From: Aeromicrobium sp. Leaf245 | GTDB taxonomy: Bacteria > Actinomycetota > Actinomycetes > Propionibacteriales > Nocardioidaceae | Direction of reading: 5' to 3' | NCBI RefSeq assembly: GCF_942548115.1 | Contig: NZ_OW824151.1 | Span: 2,480,001 to 2,544,000, forward strand | DNA: 64,000 nt | Shown here: piece by piece, positions 57,115-64,000 of the stretch | Numbering within the stretch: position 1 is the stretch's first letter | Layout: every line of letters begins with the position of its first letter | Position numbers and translations under genes: made by a program | Notes under the pieces: model-generated | Databases searched by the model: none | What the model saw: only the letters and a program-made list of their open reading frames with translations | What the model was told of the DNA's origin: nothing

Positions 57115-57169
57115 TCACGTCCGAGGACGTGATGGGGTCAGTCTAGGACACCGGGCGGGAGAACGAGAA
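57115..57169 (-). promoter_or_regulatory. candidate rpsB promoter with inverted repeat at the start site
   Basis: On the minus strand TAGACT (57140-57145) is a good -10, with a weak TTCTCG 18 bp upstream. Just past it lies a perfect inverted repeat TCACGTCC-GA-GGACGTGA (57115-57132), placed at or next to the likely start site, so it could be an operator. The remaining 56936-57268 stretch shows no gene and no other clear element; it would give rpsB a leader of about 195 nt. Confidence 0.4.
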
Positions 57170-57268
57170 ATCCACAGACCCGGCGCCGTGGGCACCTGCG
57201 GACGTCCCGTGTCCACAGGTCGCGACGAGGGCCTGCCGCGACGAGCGCCGACGGGGTTCGCTCGAGTC

Positions 57269-58195
57269 ATGCCGGCCCGCTCCCCCCACCCTCGCCTCCT
57301 CCTCGCCCTCGGCGCTGCCGCCGCGATCCTGCTGTCGACGGCGACCGGTGTGGCGCGGGCCTCGGACGACGGCCCGTCGTGGTCGTGGCCGCTCGGCCAG
57401 CGGGTGGTGGGCACCGACTTCGACCCGCCCGACACCCCCTACGGTGCGGGGCATCGCGGGATCGACCTGCCCGGCTCCCCGGGCGAGCCCGTGCGTGCCG
57501 TGGCGGCCGGCCGGGTCAGCTTCTCGGGGACGGTGGCCGGCGTGGGCGTGGTGACCGTCGACCACGGGGGCGAGCGCTCCACCTACCAACCGGTGGAGCG
57601 GCGCACGGTCGAGCGTGGCGACGCGGTCGAGCCCGGCGAGGTCCTGGGTCGACTCGCGCCGGGTGGGACGCACTGCGCGAGCGCGTGCCTGCACCTCGGG
57701 CGACTGCAGGGCGAGCGCTACCTCGACCCGCGCGATCGGCTCACCGGCGAGTCGCGGTTCGTGCTCGTGGACCCTGACGCCCGACTCCCCCGGCCCCCGG
57801 CCGGCGCCCTCGGCTCGCTCGGCGACCTCGCCCGGCCCGTCGGTGGGCCGGTCATGTCGGCGTTCGGGATGCGTGTCCACCCGGTGACTGGCATCCGCAA
57901 GCTGCACGACGGCGTCGACCTCGGCGCCTCCTGCGGCACGCCCGTCCGAGCGGCGAAGGCCGGTACCGTCCGGTCCGCGGGGCGCGACGGTGCCTACGGA
58001 CTCCGGGTCGTGCTGGACCACGGCGGCGGCGTGCGCACCGCCTACGCCCACCTGTCCTCGGCCTCGGTCTCGCGCGGCGACCGGGTCGATCCGCGCACCG
58101 TCGTCGGCCGCGTGGGCTCGACCGGGATGTCGACCGGCTGTCACCTGCACTTCATGGTGGTGCGGGGCGGGAAGCCGGTCGATCCGATGGGGTGA
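57269..58195 (+). CDS. secreted dual-domain M23 (LytM) peptidase
   Basis: A 308-residue protein with a signal peptide (about residues 9-32) and two M23 domains in tandem. The first (about 55-165) keeps H62 and D66 (GHRGIDLPG), but its HxH reads CLH (140-142), and it ends YLDPRDRL. The second (about 190-308) is intact: H213, D217 (KLHDGVDLGA), and HLHF with H292 and H294. M23 enzymes cut peptidoglycan cross-bridges; the first domain may be regulatory or cell-wall binding. It is divergent from rpsB, and ends against repeat copy 3. Confidence 0.88.
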   Translation: MPARSPHPRLLLALGAAAAILLSTATGVARASDDGPSWSWPLGQRVVGTDFDPPDTPYGAGHRGIDLPGSPGEPVRAVAAGRVSFSGTVAGVGVVTVDHGGERSTYQPVERRTVERGDAVEPGEVLGRLAPGGTHCASACLHLGRLQGERYLDPRDRLTGESRFVLVDPDARLPRPPAGALGSLGDLARPVGGPVMSAFGMRVHPVTGIRKLHDGVDLGASCGTPVRAAKAGTVRSAGRDGAYGLRVVLDHGGGVRTAYAHLSSASVSRGDRVDPRTVVGRVGSTGMSTGCHLHFMVVRGGKPVDPMG

Positions 58196-58220
58196 GGGGC
58201 TCTGCTCCCCGTTCGCCTGC

Positions 58221-58443
58221 GGCTGCGTGGGTGTGGGTGGGTCTTCGCCTGCTGCTGCGCTCCCGCGGATGGGTCTTCTCCTGTGGCTGCGCTCCCGCGG
58301 GTGGGTCTTCTCCTGCGGCTGCGCTCCCGCGGGTGGGTCTTCTCCTGTGGCTGCGCTCCCGCGGGTGGGTCTTCTCCTGCGGCTGCGCTCCCCCGGGTGG
58401 GTCTTCTCCTGCGGCTGCGTTGCTGTGGCTGCGAGTCGGGTCG
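58221..58443 (+). repeat. 32-bp tandem repeats, left arm of copy 3
   Basis: Seven units begin at 58221, 58253, 58285, 58317, 58349, 58381 and 58413, exactly 32 bp apart. The middle five are nearly identical, with GCGCTCCCGCGGGTGGGTCT in each. The flank unit GGCTGCGTTGC links them to the arms of the other copies. Confidence 0.9.
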
Positions 58444-58890
58444 GTCTCCGAAAGGGCCTCGACCGGCGGACGGGTCCGGGCTCGGCCGGGCTCTCGGAGC
58501 GCGGCTCCGGGGACGCAAGATTCTGCGTTCGTGAGGGAGAGGGCGAAGGATGTTGCGTTCTGTACGGGATCCCGTCAGCAACGCAGCATCGTTGGGGCTT
58601 CAGCGCGTGAAGGCAGAATCCTGCGTCCACCGGGGCGTCTCGTCTGTCGGGTGGGCAGAGATTCTCCCTTCTCGTGGACCGTCCCACGACGATGGAGAAT
58701 CACTGCCCCTCCGGGGCCCCTGGTCGTCGCCACGATGCTTCCTTCGCGTGGCACGGTCCACGCGAAGGAAGAATCGTGCGTGGATCACGCGTAGATGAAG
58801 AATCGTGGCCGCGCCCCGCAGACCCAGCCGGGACCAGTCCCACCGCTCCGGTCGAGGCCCTTTCGGAGACCGACCCGCCTGGGAGCCGCT

Positions 58891-58945
58891 GCGACGCAGC
58901 CGCAGGTCGACGGCCGGAGGCGACGAGGCGGCCGCAGGACGCGTC
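58891..58945 (-). repeat. right arm of copy 3 (reduced)
   Basis: One clear inverse unit, GCGACGCAGCC at 58891, and a degenerate second at about 58920 are all that remain before the xerC stop. Confidence 0.55.
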
Positions 58946-58961
58946 GTCCTGCACCCGTGTC

Positions 58962-59873
58962 CTAGGCCCGCGGGTGCGCCAACCGGTACGCGGCGCGCAG
59001 CCGCTCGGTGCTCACGTGGGTGTAGATCTGGGTGGTGCCGAGGGAGGCGTGGCCCAGCACCTCCTGCACGCTGCGCAGGTCGGCGCCGCCCTCGAGCAGG
59101 TGGGTGGCGGCGGTGTGCCGCAGGCCGTGGGGGCCGAGGTCGGGGGCGCCCTCGACCACTGCGAGCCGGTCGTGCACGATCTTGCGGGCCGCGCGAGGGT
59201 CGAGTCGACCGCCGCGGACGCCCAGCAGGAGCGCCGGCCCGCTCTCCGGGCCGACCAGCGTCGGCCGCCCGATGGTGACCCAGGCGTCGACCGCATCGGC
59301 TGCCGGAAGCCCGTAGGGCACCGAGCGCTCCTTGCGACCCTTGCCGAGGACGCGCAGCAGGCGACGGCCGCGGTCGATGTCGTCGATGTCGAGACCGCAC
59401 AGCTCACCCACCCGCACGCCGGTCGCGTAGAGCAGCTCGAGGATGGCCAGGTCCCGCAGGCCCACGGGACCATCGGTCTCGATCGCGGCCGACGTGGCGT
59501 CGAGGAGCGCCCGGACCTCGGTCTGGCTGAGCACGTCGGGCAGGGCGCGCTGCGAGCGAGGACTGGCGAGCAATGCCCCAGGATCGTTCGTCGCGCGGCC
59601 GGTGCGCACCAGCCAGGCCGTGAACGAGCGGATCGACGTCGCGCGTCGGGCCAGCGTGGCCCGCGACCGGCCGAGGGTCTGCTGGTTGGCCAGGAAGCTG
59701 CGCAGCGCCCGCGTGGTGAGCCCCGACGGCTCGCCCACCCCGAGGGCCCGAGCGTGGTCGGCCAGGTGGCCTAGGTCGACGAGGTAGCCGCGGACGGAGT
59801 GCTCGGAGAGGTCGCGCTCGTGGCGCAGGTGCTCGGTGAACGCCTCGAGCGCGTCGTCCCAGGCTCCACTCAT
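58962..59873 (-). CDS. xerC: tyrosine recombinase XerC
   Basis: A 303-residue site-specific recombinase resolving chromosome dimers at dif with XerD. The N-terminal SAM-like domain ([17 protein letters not shown]) precedes the catalytic domain, with R154 (ATGVRVGEL), K178 (GKGRKE), H249 and R252 (HGLRH), H275 (LGHAS) and Y284 (YTH) all present. The ATG overlaps the dprA stop as ATGA. It is the last gene of the rnhB-to-xerC run. A role in mobilising the adjacent repeat is possible but not suggested by any site. Confidence 0.94.
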   Translation of the reverse strand: MSGAWDDALEAFTEHLRHERDLSEHSVRGYLVDLGHLADHARALGVGEPSGLTTRALRSFLANQQTLGRSRATLARRATSIRSFTAWLVRTGRATNDPGALLASPRSQRALPDVLSQTEVRALLDATSAAIETDGPVGLRDLAILELLYATGVRVGELCGLDIDDIDRGRRLLRVLGKGRKERSVPYGLPAADAVDAWVTIGRPTLVGPESGPALLLGVRGGRLDPRAARKIVHDRLAVVEGAPDLGPHGLRHTAATHLLEGGADLRSVQEVLGHASLGTTQIYTHVSTERLRAAYRLAHPRA

Positions 59874-61081
59874 GGTCCCAGCGTGACGGGTCGGCGGGCC
59901 GCGATCGAGGCACCACGCGGGAGCACCAGCCACCGGTCCCCCACACGGGCGCACCATCCCTGCCGCTCGAGACCCGCCAGGAGGTCCGCGACGTCGGCCC
60001 TGCTGCCTCGCGCGGCGACCGCGACGTCGGCGGTGCTGCGCGCCTCGGTGAAGGAGAGGGCGTCGAGCACCCGCCGAGCCAGCCCGCCCAACCGGTCGTG
60101 GTCGGTGTCGGACGGCCGGACCCGCTCGGGCACGTCGGCCGACACGCCGGCCACGGCGTCGAGGACCTCGCGGCCGTTCGTCACCAGGACCGCCCGCCCG
60201 TCGCGCAGCGCCTGGTGCACCCCGGCGGACTGCTGCGACGTGACCGGGCCAGGCACGGCCATCGTCACCCGCCCCAGGGCGTCGGCCCAGTTCAACGTGT
60301 TGAGCGATCCGCTGCGGCGGGCCGCCTCGACGACCACCGTGCCCACCGTGAGCCCGGCGATGATGCGGTTGCGGGTGAGGAAGCGTGACCGCATCGCGAC
60401 CTGCCCGGGCGCTTGCTCGGAGACCACGAGACCGTCCTGGGCGATGCGCTGCAACAGCGCGGCGTGGGTGCGTGGGTACTCGACGTCGGCACCGCAGGCG
60501 AGCACCGCCACGGTCGGTCGGTCCTGCACGAGGGCGCCGCGGTGGGCCGCGGCGTCGATGCCGAACGCCGCCCCACTCACGACCGTGCCGCCCTGGTCGG
60601 CCACGTCGGCCGCGATCTCGGAGGCGCAGTCGCTCCCGTAGGCCGTGCACGAGCGGGCGCCCACCACGGCGATGCCGTGCTCCACGAGCGACGCGAGGTC
60701 GCCGGGGCCGCGCACCCACAGCCCGAGCGGCGCACCGGTGCTCCCGCCGAGGGGCTCCACGTGGTCGAGGTCGTCGAGCGCCGCGGGCCAGGCCGCGTCG
60801 CCGGGCACGACCCAGCGGAGTCCGTGCGCCTCGGACCTCGCGCGCGCACTGCTCACGGCTCGGTCCAGACGCGCGGCCCCCTCCAGCCAGGCGTGCGGGA
60901 CCTCCAGCCGGGAGCGTCGGGAGCCATCACGGACCACCTCGAGGAGGCCCGCCGGGTCGTGCTCGCGCACCCACTGCACGAGGCGCGGGTCGCCGGGCTC
61001 CACGAGCAGGCTCAACGCCATCCGCGCATCGGCGTCCGTGGCGTGCGTGCCCCGCCGTGCGGGACGGTTCGCGGAGGTCAT
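59870..61081 (-). CDS. dprA: DNA-protecting protein DprA
   Basis: A 403-residue DprA/Smf protein, which binds ssDNA and loads RecA in natural transformation and repair. The Rossmann-like core carries [57 protein letters not shown] and [24 protein letters not shown]-terminal winged-helix ([20 protein letters not shown]) follows. It overlaps comM and xerC by 4 bp each, in the usual actinobacterial comM-dprA-xerC order. Confidence 0.95.
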   Translation of the reverse strand: MTSANRPARRGTHATDADARMALSLLVEPGDPRLVQWVREHDPAGLLEVVRDGSRRSRLEVPHAWLEGAARLDRAVSSARARSEAHGLRWVVPGDAAWPAALDDLDHVEPLGGSTGAPLGLWVRGPGDLASLVEHGIAVVGARSCTAYGSDCASEIAADVADQGGTVVSGAAFGIDAAAHRGALVQDRPTVAVLACGADVEYPRTHAALLQRIAQDGLVVSEQAPGQVAMRSRFLTRNRIIAGLTVGTVVVEAARRSGSLNTLNWADALGRVTMAVPGPVTSQQSAGVHQALRDGRAVLVTNGREVLDAVAGVSADVPERVRPSDTDHDRLGGLARRVLDALSFTEARSTADVAVAARGSRADVADLLAGLERQGWCARVGDRWLVLPRGASIAARRPVTLGP

Positions 61082-62655
61082 GGCGCCACCACCACGTCCC
61101 GCAGCAGGGGTCCGAGCGGGGTACCTCGGCGCAGGGCGAGCGCCAGCTCGACCTCCTCGACGTCGGGCCGCTCCCCCTCGCGCAGGTCGCAGACGCTCCA
61201 GGCGACGCGGAGCACCCGGTCCGCGGAACGGGCGGAGAGTCGTTGACCGCGCAGCTGGGAGTCCACGAGCCGCCTGGCCGCGTCCGTCGCCGGCCAGTGC
61301 TTGCGCAGGTCGACGCCGGGCACGTCCGCGTTGACCTGCCAGGGCGTGCCGGCCAGTCGTTCGGCCTGGCGGGACCGGGCCCGCGCGACGAGCGGCGCGA
61401 GGTCCCGCGTCGATCGGGCGTCTGAGACGCCGTGGACGAGCTCCGGCCGGGTCGGCGCGACGAGGGTGCGGTGGATGTCGATGCGGTCGCGCACCGGTCC
61501 GGAGATCCGGTCGCGATAGCGCCGCTGCATCAGCGGGGTGCACTCGCAGGGCTCGCTCACCGACCCGCCCTGTCCGCACGGGCACGGGTTGGCCGCCAGG
61601 AGCAGCTGGAAGCGGGCCGGGAACGTCGCGGTCTGGGCGGACCGCGAGACCACCACGTGCCCGCTCTCCAGGGGCTGGCGCAGCGCGTCGAGCACGTTCG
61701 AGGCGAACTCCGGCGCCTCGTCGAGGAACAGCACCCCGCGGTGAGCGAGCGACAGCGCACCGGGCCGGATGACCCGTTGGCCTCCACCGACGATCGCGAC
61801 GGCGCTCGCCGTGTGGTGCGGGTCGACGAACGGAGGACGCCGCACGAGGGGGACGTCGGACGGCAGGACGCCCGCCAGGGAGTGCACCGCGCTGACCTCC
61901 AGCGCCTGGGGGCGGGTGAGGTCCGGCAGGAGACCAGGCAGCCGCTGGGCGAGCATGGTCTTGCCGATGCCCGGCGGACCCGTCATCAGCACGTGGTGGC
62001 CACCGGCCGCAGCGACCACCACCGCCGTGCGGGTGTCCTCCTGCCCGGCCACGTCGGCGAGGTCGAGACCGGCCACGCGGTCGCTGTAGGCGTGGCCGAG
62101 ACCGTCGCCACCGTCCAGCGGAGGGACCGGCGGGTCGTCGGGCTCCTCCTGCCCGGTCAGCATGGCCACCACCTGGCGCAACGACCGCACGCCGACCACG
62201 CCGATGCCGTCGACCAGCTCGGCCTCGCCGACGTTGGACTCGGGCACGAGCACGCGCTCGAACCCGGCCTCGGCGGCGGCGACCGTGGCCGGCAGGACGC
62301 CTCGCACCGCGCGGAGGCGACCGTCGAGCGCGAGCTCCCCGATGAACACCGTCCCGACGGTGGCCGCGAGCGGCACGATCTTCTTCTCGACGAACATCGC
62401 GAGCGCGATGGCGAGGTCGTAGTGGGACCCGGTCTTCGGCAGCGTGGACGGGGCGAGGTTGATCGTGACCCGCTGGTCGGGCCAGGACGCGCCGGAGTTG
62501 ACCACCGCCGCACGCACCCGGTCGCGAGCCTCGTTGACGATCGCGTCGGCAAGACCCACGACGACGGTCGACGGGAAGCCGTTGGCGATGTCGACCTCCA
62601 CCTCGATCGCCCGCCCGGTGAGGCCGTCCAGGGTCACCGAGTGCAGGGCCGCCAT
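61078..62655 (-). CDS. comM: YifB/ComM-family AAA+ ATPase (Mg-chelatase-like)
   Basis: A 525-residue protein: N-terminal Lon-type beta domain (VEVDIANGFPSTVVVGLADA), Walker A GPPGIGKTMLA (about 215-226), Walker B VLFLDEAPEF, then the zinc-like cluster region CPCGQ...CECTP and a C-terminal Mg-chelatase domain. In Vibrio/Haemophilus ComM is a branch-migration helicase for transformation; its role in actinobacteria is less clear. It overlaps dprA by 4 bp and yraN by one base. Confidence 0.94.
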   Translation of the reverse strand: MAALHSVTLDGLTGRAIEVEVDIANGFPSTVVVGLADAIVNEARDRVRAAVVNSGASWPDQRVTINLAPSTLPKTGSHYDLAIALAMFVEKKIVPLAATVGTVFIGELALDGRLRAVRGVLPATVAAAEAGFERVLVPESNVGEAELVDGIGVVGVRSLRQVVAMLTGQEEPDDPPVPPLDGGDGLGHAYSDRVAGLDLADVAGQEDTRTAVVVAAAGGHHVLMTGPPGIGKTMLAQRLPGLLPDLTRPQALEVSAVHSLAGVLPSDVPLVRRPPFVDPHHTASAVAIVGGGQRVIRPGALSLAHRGVLFLDEAPEFASNVLDALRQPLESGHVVVSRSAQTATFPARFQLLLAANPCPCGQGGSVSEPCECTPLMQRRYRDRISGPVRDRIDIHRTLVAPTRPELVHGVSDARSTRDLAPLVARARSRQAERLAGTPWQVNADVPGVDLRKHWPATDAARRLVDSQLRGQRLSARSADRVLRVAWSVCDLREGERPDVEEVELALALRRGTPLGPLLRDVVVAP

Positions 62656-63017
62656 CAGGCCACCCCGCTCACGCGCTCGACGACCGGCCCGCCACGGCGT
62701 GGGATGCGCACGGACACGACGTCGATCCGCACGCCCAGCGGCTCCAGCCCGTGCGCCTGCAGCCAGGCCGACGCCGCGCGACGCAGCCGCTGCGCCTTGC
62801 GGCTCGAGACCGCCTCGAAGCCCGTGCCGTGCCGCTGGCTGGTGCGGGTCTTGACCTCGCAGAAGACGATCGTCGCACCGTCACGGGCGACGATGTCGAG
62901 CTCGCCCCACCGGCACGTCCAGCGGCGGTCGAGGATCGTCATGCCGTGGGACTCCAGGTGTCGCGCAGCCACCTGCTCGCCGTACTGCCCGACGGCGTCG
63001 TTGCGTGCGTAGGTCAT
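62655..63017 (-). CDS. YraN-family (UPF0102) nuclease-like protein
   Basis: A 120-residue protein of the YraN/UPF0102 family with a restriction-endonuclease-like fold. It has GEQVAARHLESHG, then RWGELDIVARDGATIVFCEVKTR, where Glu, Asp and the EVK triad form the predicted active site. Function is uncertain. It is coupled to comM by a one-base overlap and lies 112 bp upstream-ward of the DUF2469-type gene. Confidence 0.92.
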   Translation of the reverse strand: MTYARNDAVGQYGEQVAARHLESHGMTILDRRWTCRWGELDIVARDGATIVFCEVKTRTSQRHGTGFEAVSSRKAQRLRRAASAWLQAHGLEPLGVRIDVVSVRIPRRGGPVVERVSGVA

Positions 63018-63129
63018 GCCTCCAGCGTCGGCGGGACGACGGACCGGCGACAGGCCACGGGCGCAGGCTGTGGACGACGGTGCTCGAGCGTGCGACGTCC
63101 TGTGGACGGACCGCGAGCGCCGGCTCGGC

Positions 63130-63438
63130 TCAGCTCGACGGAACCTTGACGTCGGAGTCGGCCAGCTCCTCGACGTTGACGTCCTTGAAGGTGAGCACCT
63201 TGACGTTCTTGGCGAACCGCGCCGGACGGTAGATGTCCCACACCCAGGCGTCGTTCATGGAGACCTCGAAGTAGGCGTCGCCCGTCTCGGAGCGCACCTT
63301 CACGTCGACGGCGTTGCAGAGGTAGAAGCGCCGATCGGTCTCCACCACGTACTTGAAGATCTTCACGACGTCGCGGTACTCGCGGTACAGCGCGAGCTCG
63401 GCCTCGGTCTCGTACCGCTCGAGGTCCTCTGCGCTCAT
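63130..63438 (-). CDS. DUF2469 family protein
   Basis: A 102-residue protein of the actinobacterial DUF2469 family. The sequence [20 protein letters not shown], then [12 protein letters not shown] and [19 protein letters not shown], is the highly conserved family core. The function is unknown. The ATG overlaps the rnhB stop as ATGA, and its place between rnhB and yraN is standard in actinobacteria. Confidence 0.9.
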   Translation of the reverse strand: MSAEDLERYETEAELALYREYRDVVKIFKYVVETDRRFYLCNAVDVKVRSETGDAYFEVSMNDAWVWDIYRPARFAKNVKVLTFKDVNVEELADSDVKVPSS

Positions 63439-64000
63439 CTGCTCCCCATCGCCTCGTCGCTCGCCCGGACGGCACCGGACTCGATGACCGGAACACTACC
63501 GGCCGCCGGCACGCTGCCCGGCAGGCTCCACGAGCGGCGGTGGTGGTGGCTGGGCCCGTGGGTGCGCAGGGCCTCCACGTGCGCCGGCGCCGCGTAGCCC
63601 TTGTTCTCGTGCCAGCCGTACTCCGGGTGCTCACGCGCCAGCTCCACCATGAGCGCGTCACGTTCGGTCTTGGCGAGGATGCTCGCCGCGGCCACCGCCG
63701 CGCAGCGCAGGTCGGCCTTGATCGCCGTGACCACCGGCGGCAGCGGCACCTCCGCGACGTCGAAGAGCGAGGCCTGGTCCGGGACGCTCAGGTAGTCGTG
63801 GTTGCCGTCGAGCAGGACCAGGTCGGGCGGGGTCCCGACCTGCTCCAGCGCTCGTCGCGCGGCCAGGCGCATGGCCGCCATGATGCCGACGTCGTCGATC
63901 TCCGCGGGTGACGCGTGGCCGACGCCGTACCCGGCCCCGTGGGTGGCGGCCCAGCGCCGGATGCGGGGCGCGAGTCGGACGCGCGCGTCAGGGGTCAGCA
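63435..64000 (-). CDS. rnhB: ribonuclease HII (partial, N-terminus outside window)
   Basis: The C-terminal 188 residues; the start and first catalytic Asp-Glu pair lie beyond the window edge. It shows the segment [18 protein letters not shown], the catalytic Asp in [36 protein letters not shown] with the fourth acidic residue, and [17 protein letters not shown]. RNase HII removes ribonucleotides from DNA-RNA hybrids. It heads the run that continues with the DUF2469-type gene. Confidence 0.94.
   Translation of the reverse strand, partial: LTPDARVRLAPRIRRWAATHGAGYGVGHASPAEIDDVGIMAAMRLAARRALEQVGTPPDLVLLDGNHDYLSVPDQASLFDVAEVPLPPVVTAIKADLRCAAVAAASILAKTERDALMVELAREHPEYGWHENKGYAAPAHVEALRTHGPSHHHRRSWSLPGSVPAAGSVPVIESGAVRASDEAMGSR

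Larger units (their letters stand above)
58196..58961. repeat. composite repeat element, copy 3
   Basis: The entire 766-bp gap between the convergent M23 peptidase and xerC genes. The core from CCGAAAGGGCCTCGACCGG (left edge 58446) to its inverse (58868) is 423 bp. It includes nested GATTCTGC and GATGTTGCGTT/AACGCAGCATC hairpins around ACGGGATCCCGT, the central GGGCAGAGATTCTCC stem, and a long hairpin CACGATGCTTCC...GGAAGAATCGTG (58731-58778) with one mismatch where copies 1 and 2 have paired bases. Same orientation as copy 2. Confidence 0.85.

Noticed and set aside
58221-58443. CRISPR-like array of 32-bp repeats
   Set aside because: The units are contiguous with no unique spacers, they diverge between copies, and no cas genes are present.
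58962-59873. xerC as the mobilising recombinase of the adjacent repeat element
   Set aside because: It is the housekeeping copy in its normal gene neighbourhood, and the other two element copies have no recombinase beside them.

Overview
The window is very GC-rich, with dense genes, frequent GTG starts and many 1-4 bp stop/start overlaps. The gene order is that of a high-GC Gram-positive (Actinomycetota): dxr-rseP-ispG, proS, rimP-nusA-ylxR-infB-rbfA-truB, ribF-rpsO-pnp, and rpsB-tsf-pyrH-frr-cdsA-rlmN beside xerC-dprA-comM-yraN-DUF2469-rnhB. A Nocardioidaceae-like organism is plausible, but this rests on gene order and protein character alone. Most of the sequence is core chromosome; no prophage, IS transposase, CRISPR array, rRNA or tRNA was seen.

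Layout. 1-8.2 kb: end of a thioesterase gene, a MarR/DUF2306 pair, a large c-di-GMP protein (PAS-GGDEF-EAL), folA-thyA, a membrane-protein/GNAT/azlCD run and a hydrolase. 8.2-14.2 kb: dapB, kynU, pnp, rpsO, ribF. 14.2-20.1 kb: an accessory block lying between ribF and truB, which are usually adjacent in actinobacteria. It holds a PhoB-type two-component system, two small Asp-rich exported proteins, a Ser/Thr kinase and a cardiolipin synthase-like protein. 20.1-36 kb: translation and isoprenoid genes with small unknowns. 35.3-41.9 kb: an ABC exporter, a NarL-type two-component system, an SDR and an enoyl-CoA hydratase. 42-53 kb: a Tat-exported metallophosphoesterase, rlmN, and an operon of two transglutaminases, an ATP-grasp/alpha-E fusion and a zinc peptidase. 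53-64 kb: cdsA-frr-pyrH-tsf-rpsB, a dual-M23 peptidase, then xerC-dprA-comM-yraN-DUF2469-rnhB.

Two features stand out. First, three convergent intergenic gaps (16705-17411, 40046-40746, 58196-58961) are filled by copies of one non-coding element. Each has a 423-424 bp core bounded by an inverted repeat and containing stacked hairpins, and is flanked by inward-facing arms of a degenerate repeat with exact 32-bp period. One hairpin pair covaries between copies. Second, the promoters of both Asp-rich proteins share a nearly identical 18-bp palindrome (ATGAGAGTyCTCTCATCG) that runs into PhoB-like 7-mer repeats at 11-bp spacing. They flank an OmpR/PhoB-family regulator and its kinase, which suggests a small self-contained envelope-sensing regulon that also includes the Ser/Thr kinase.
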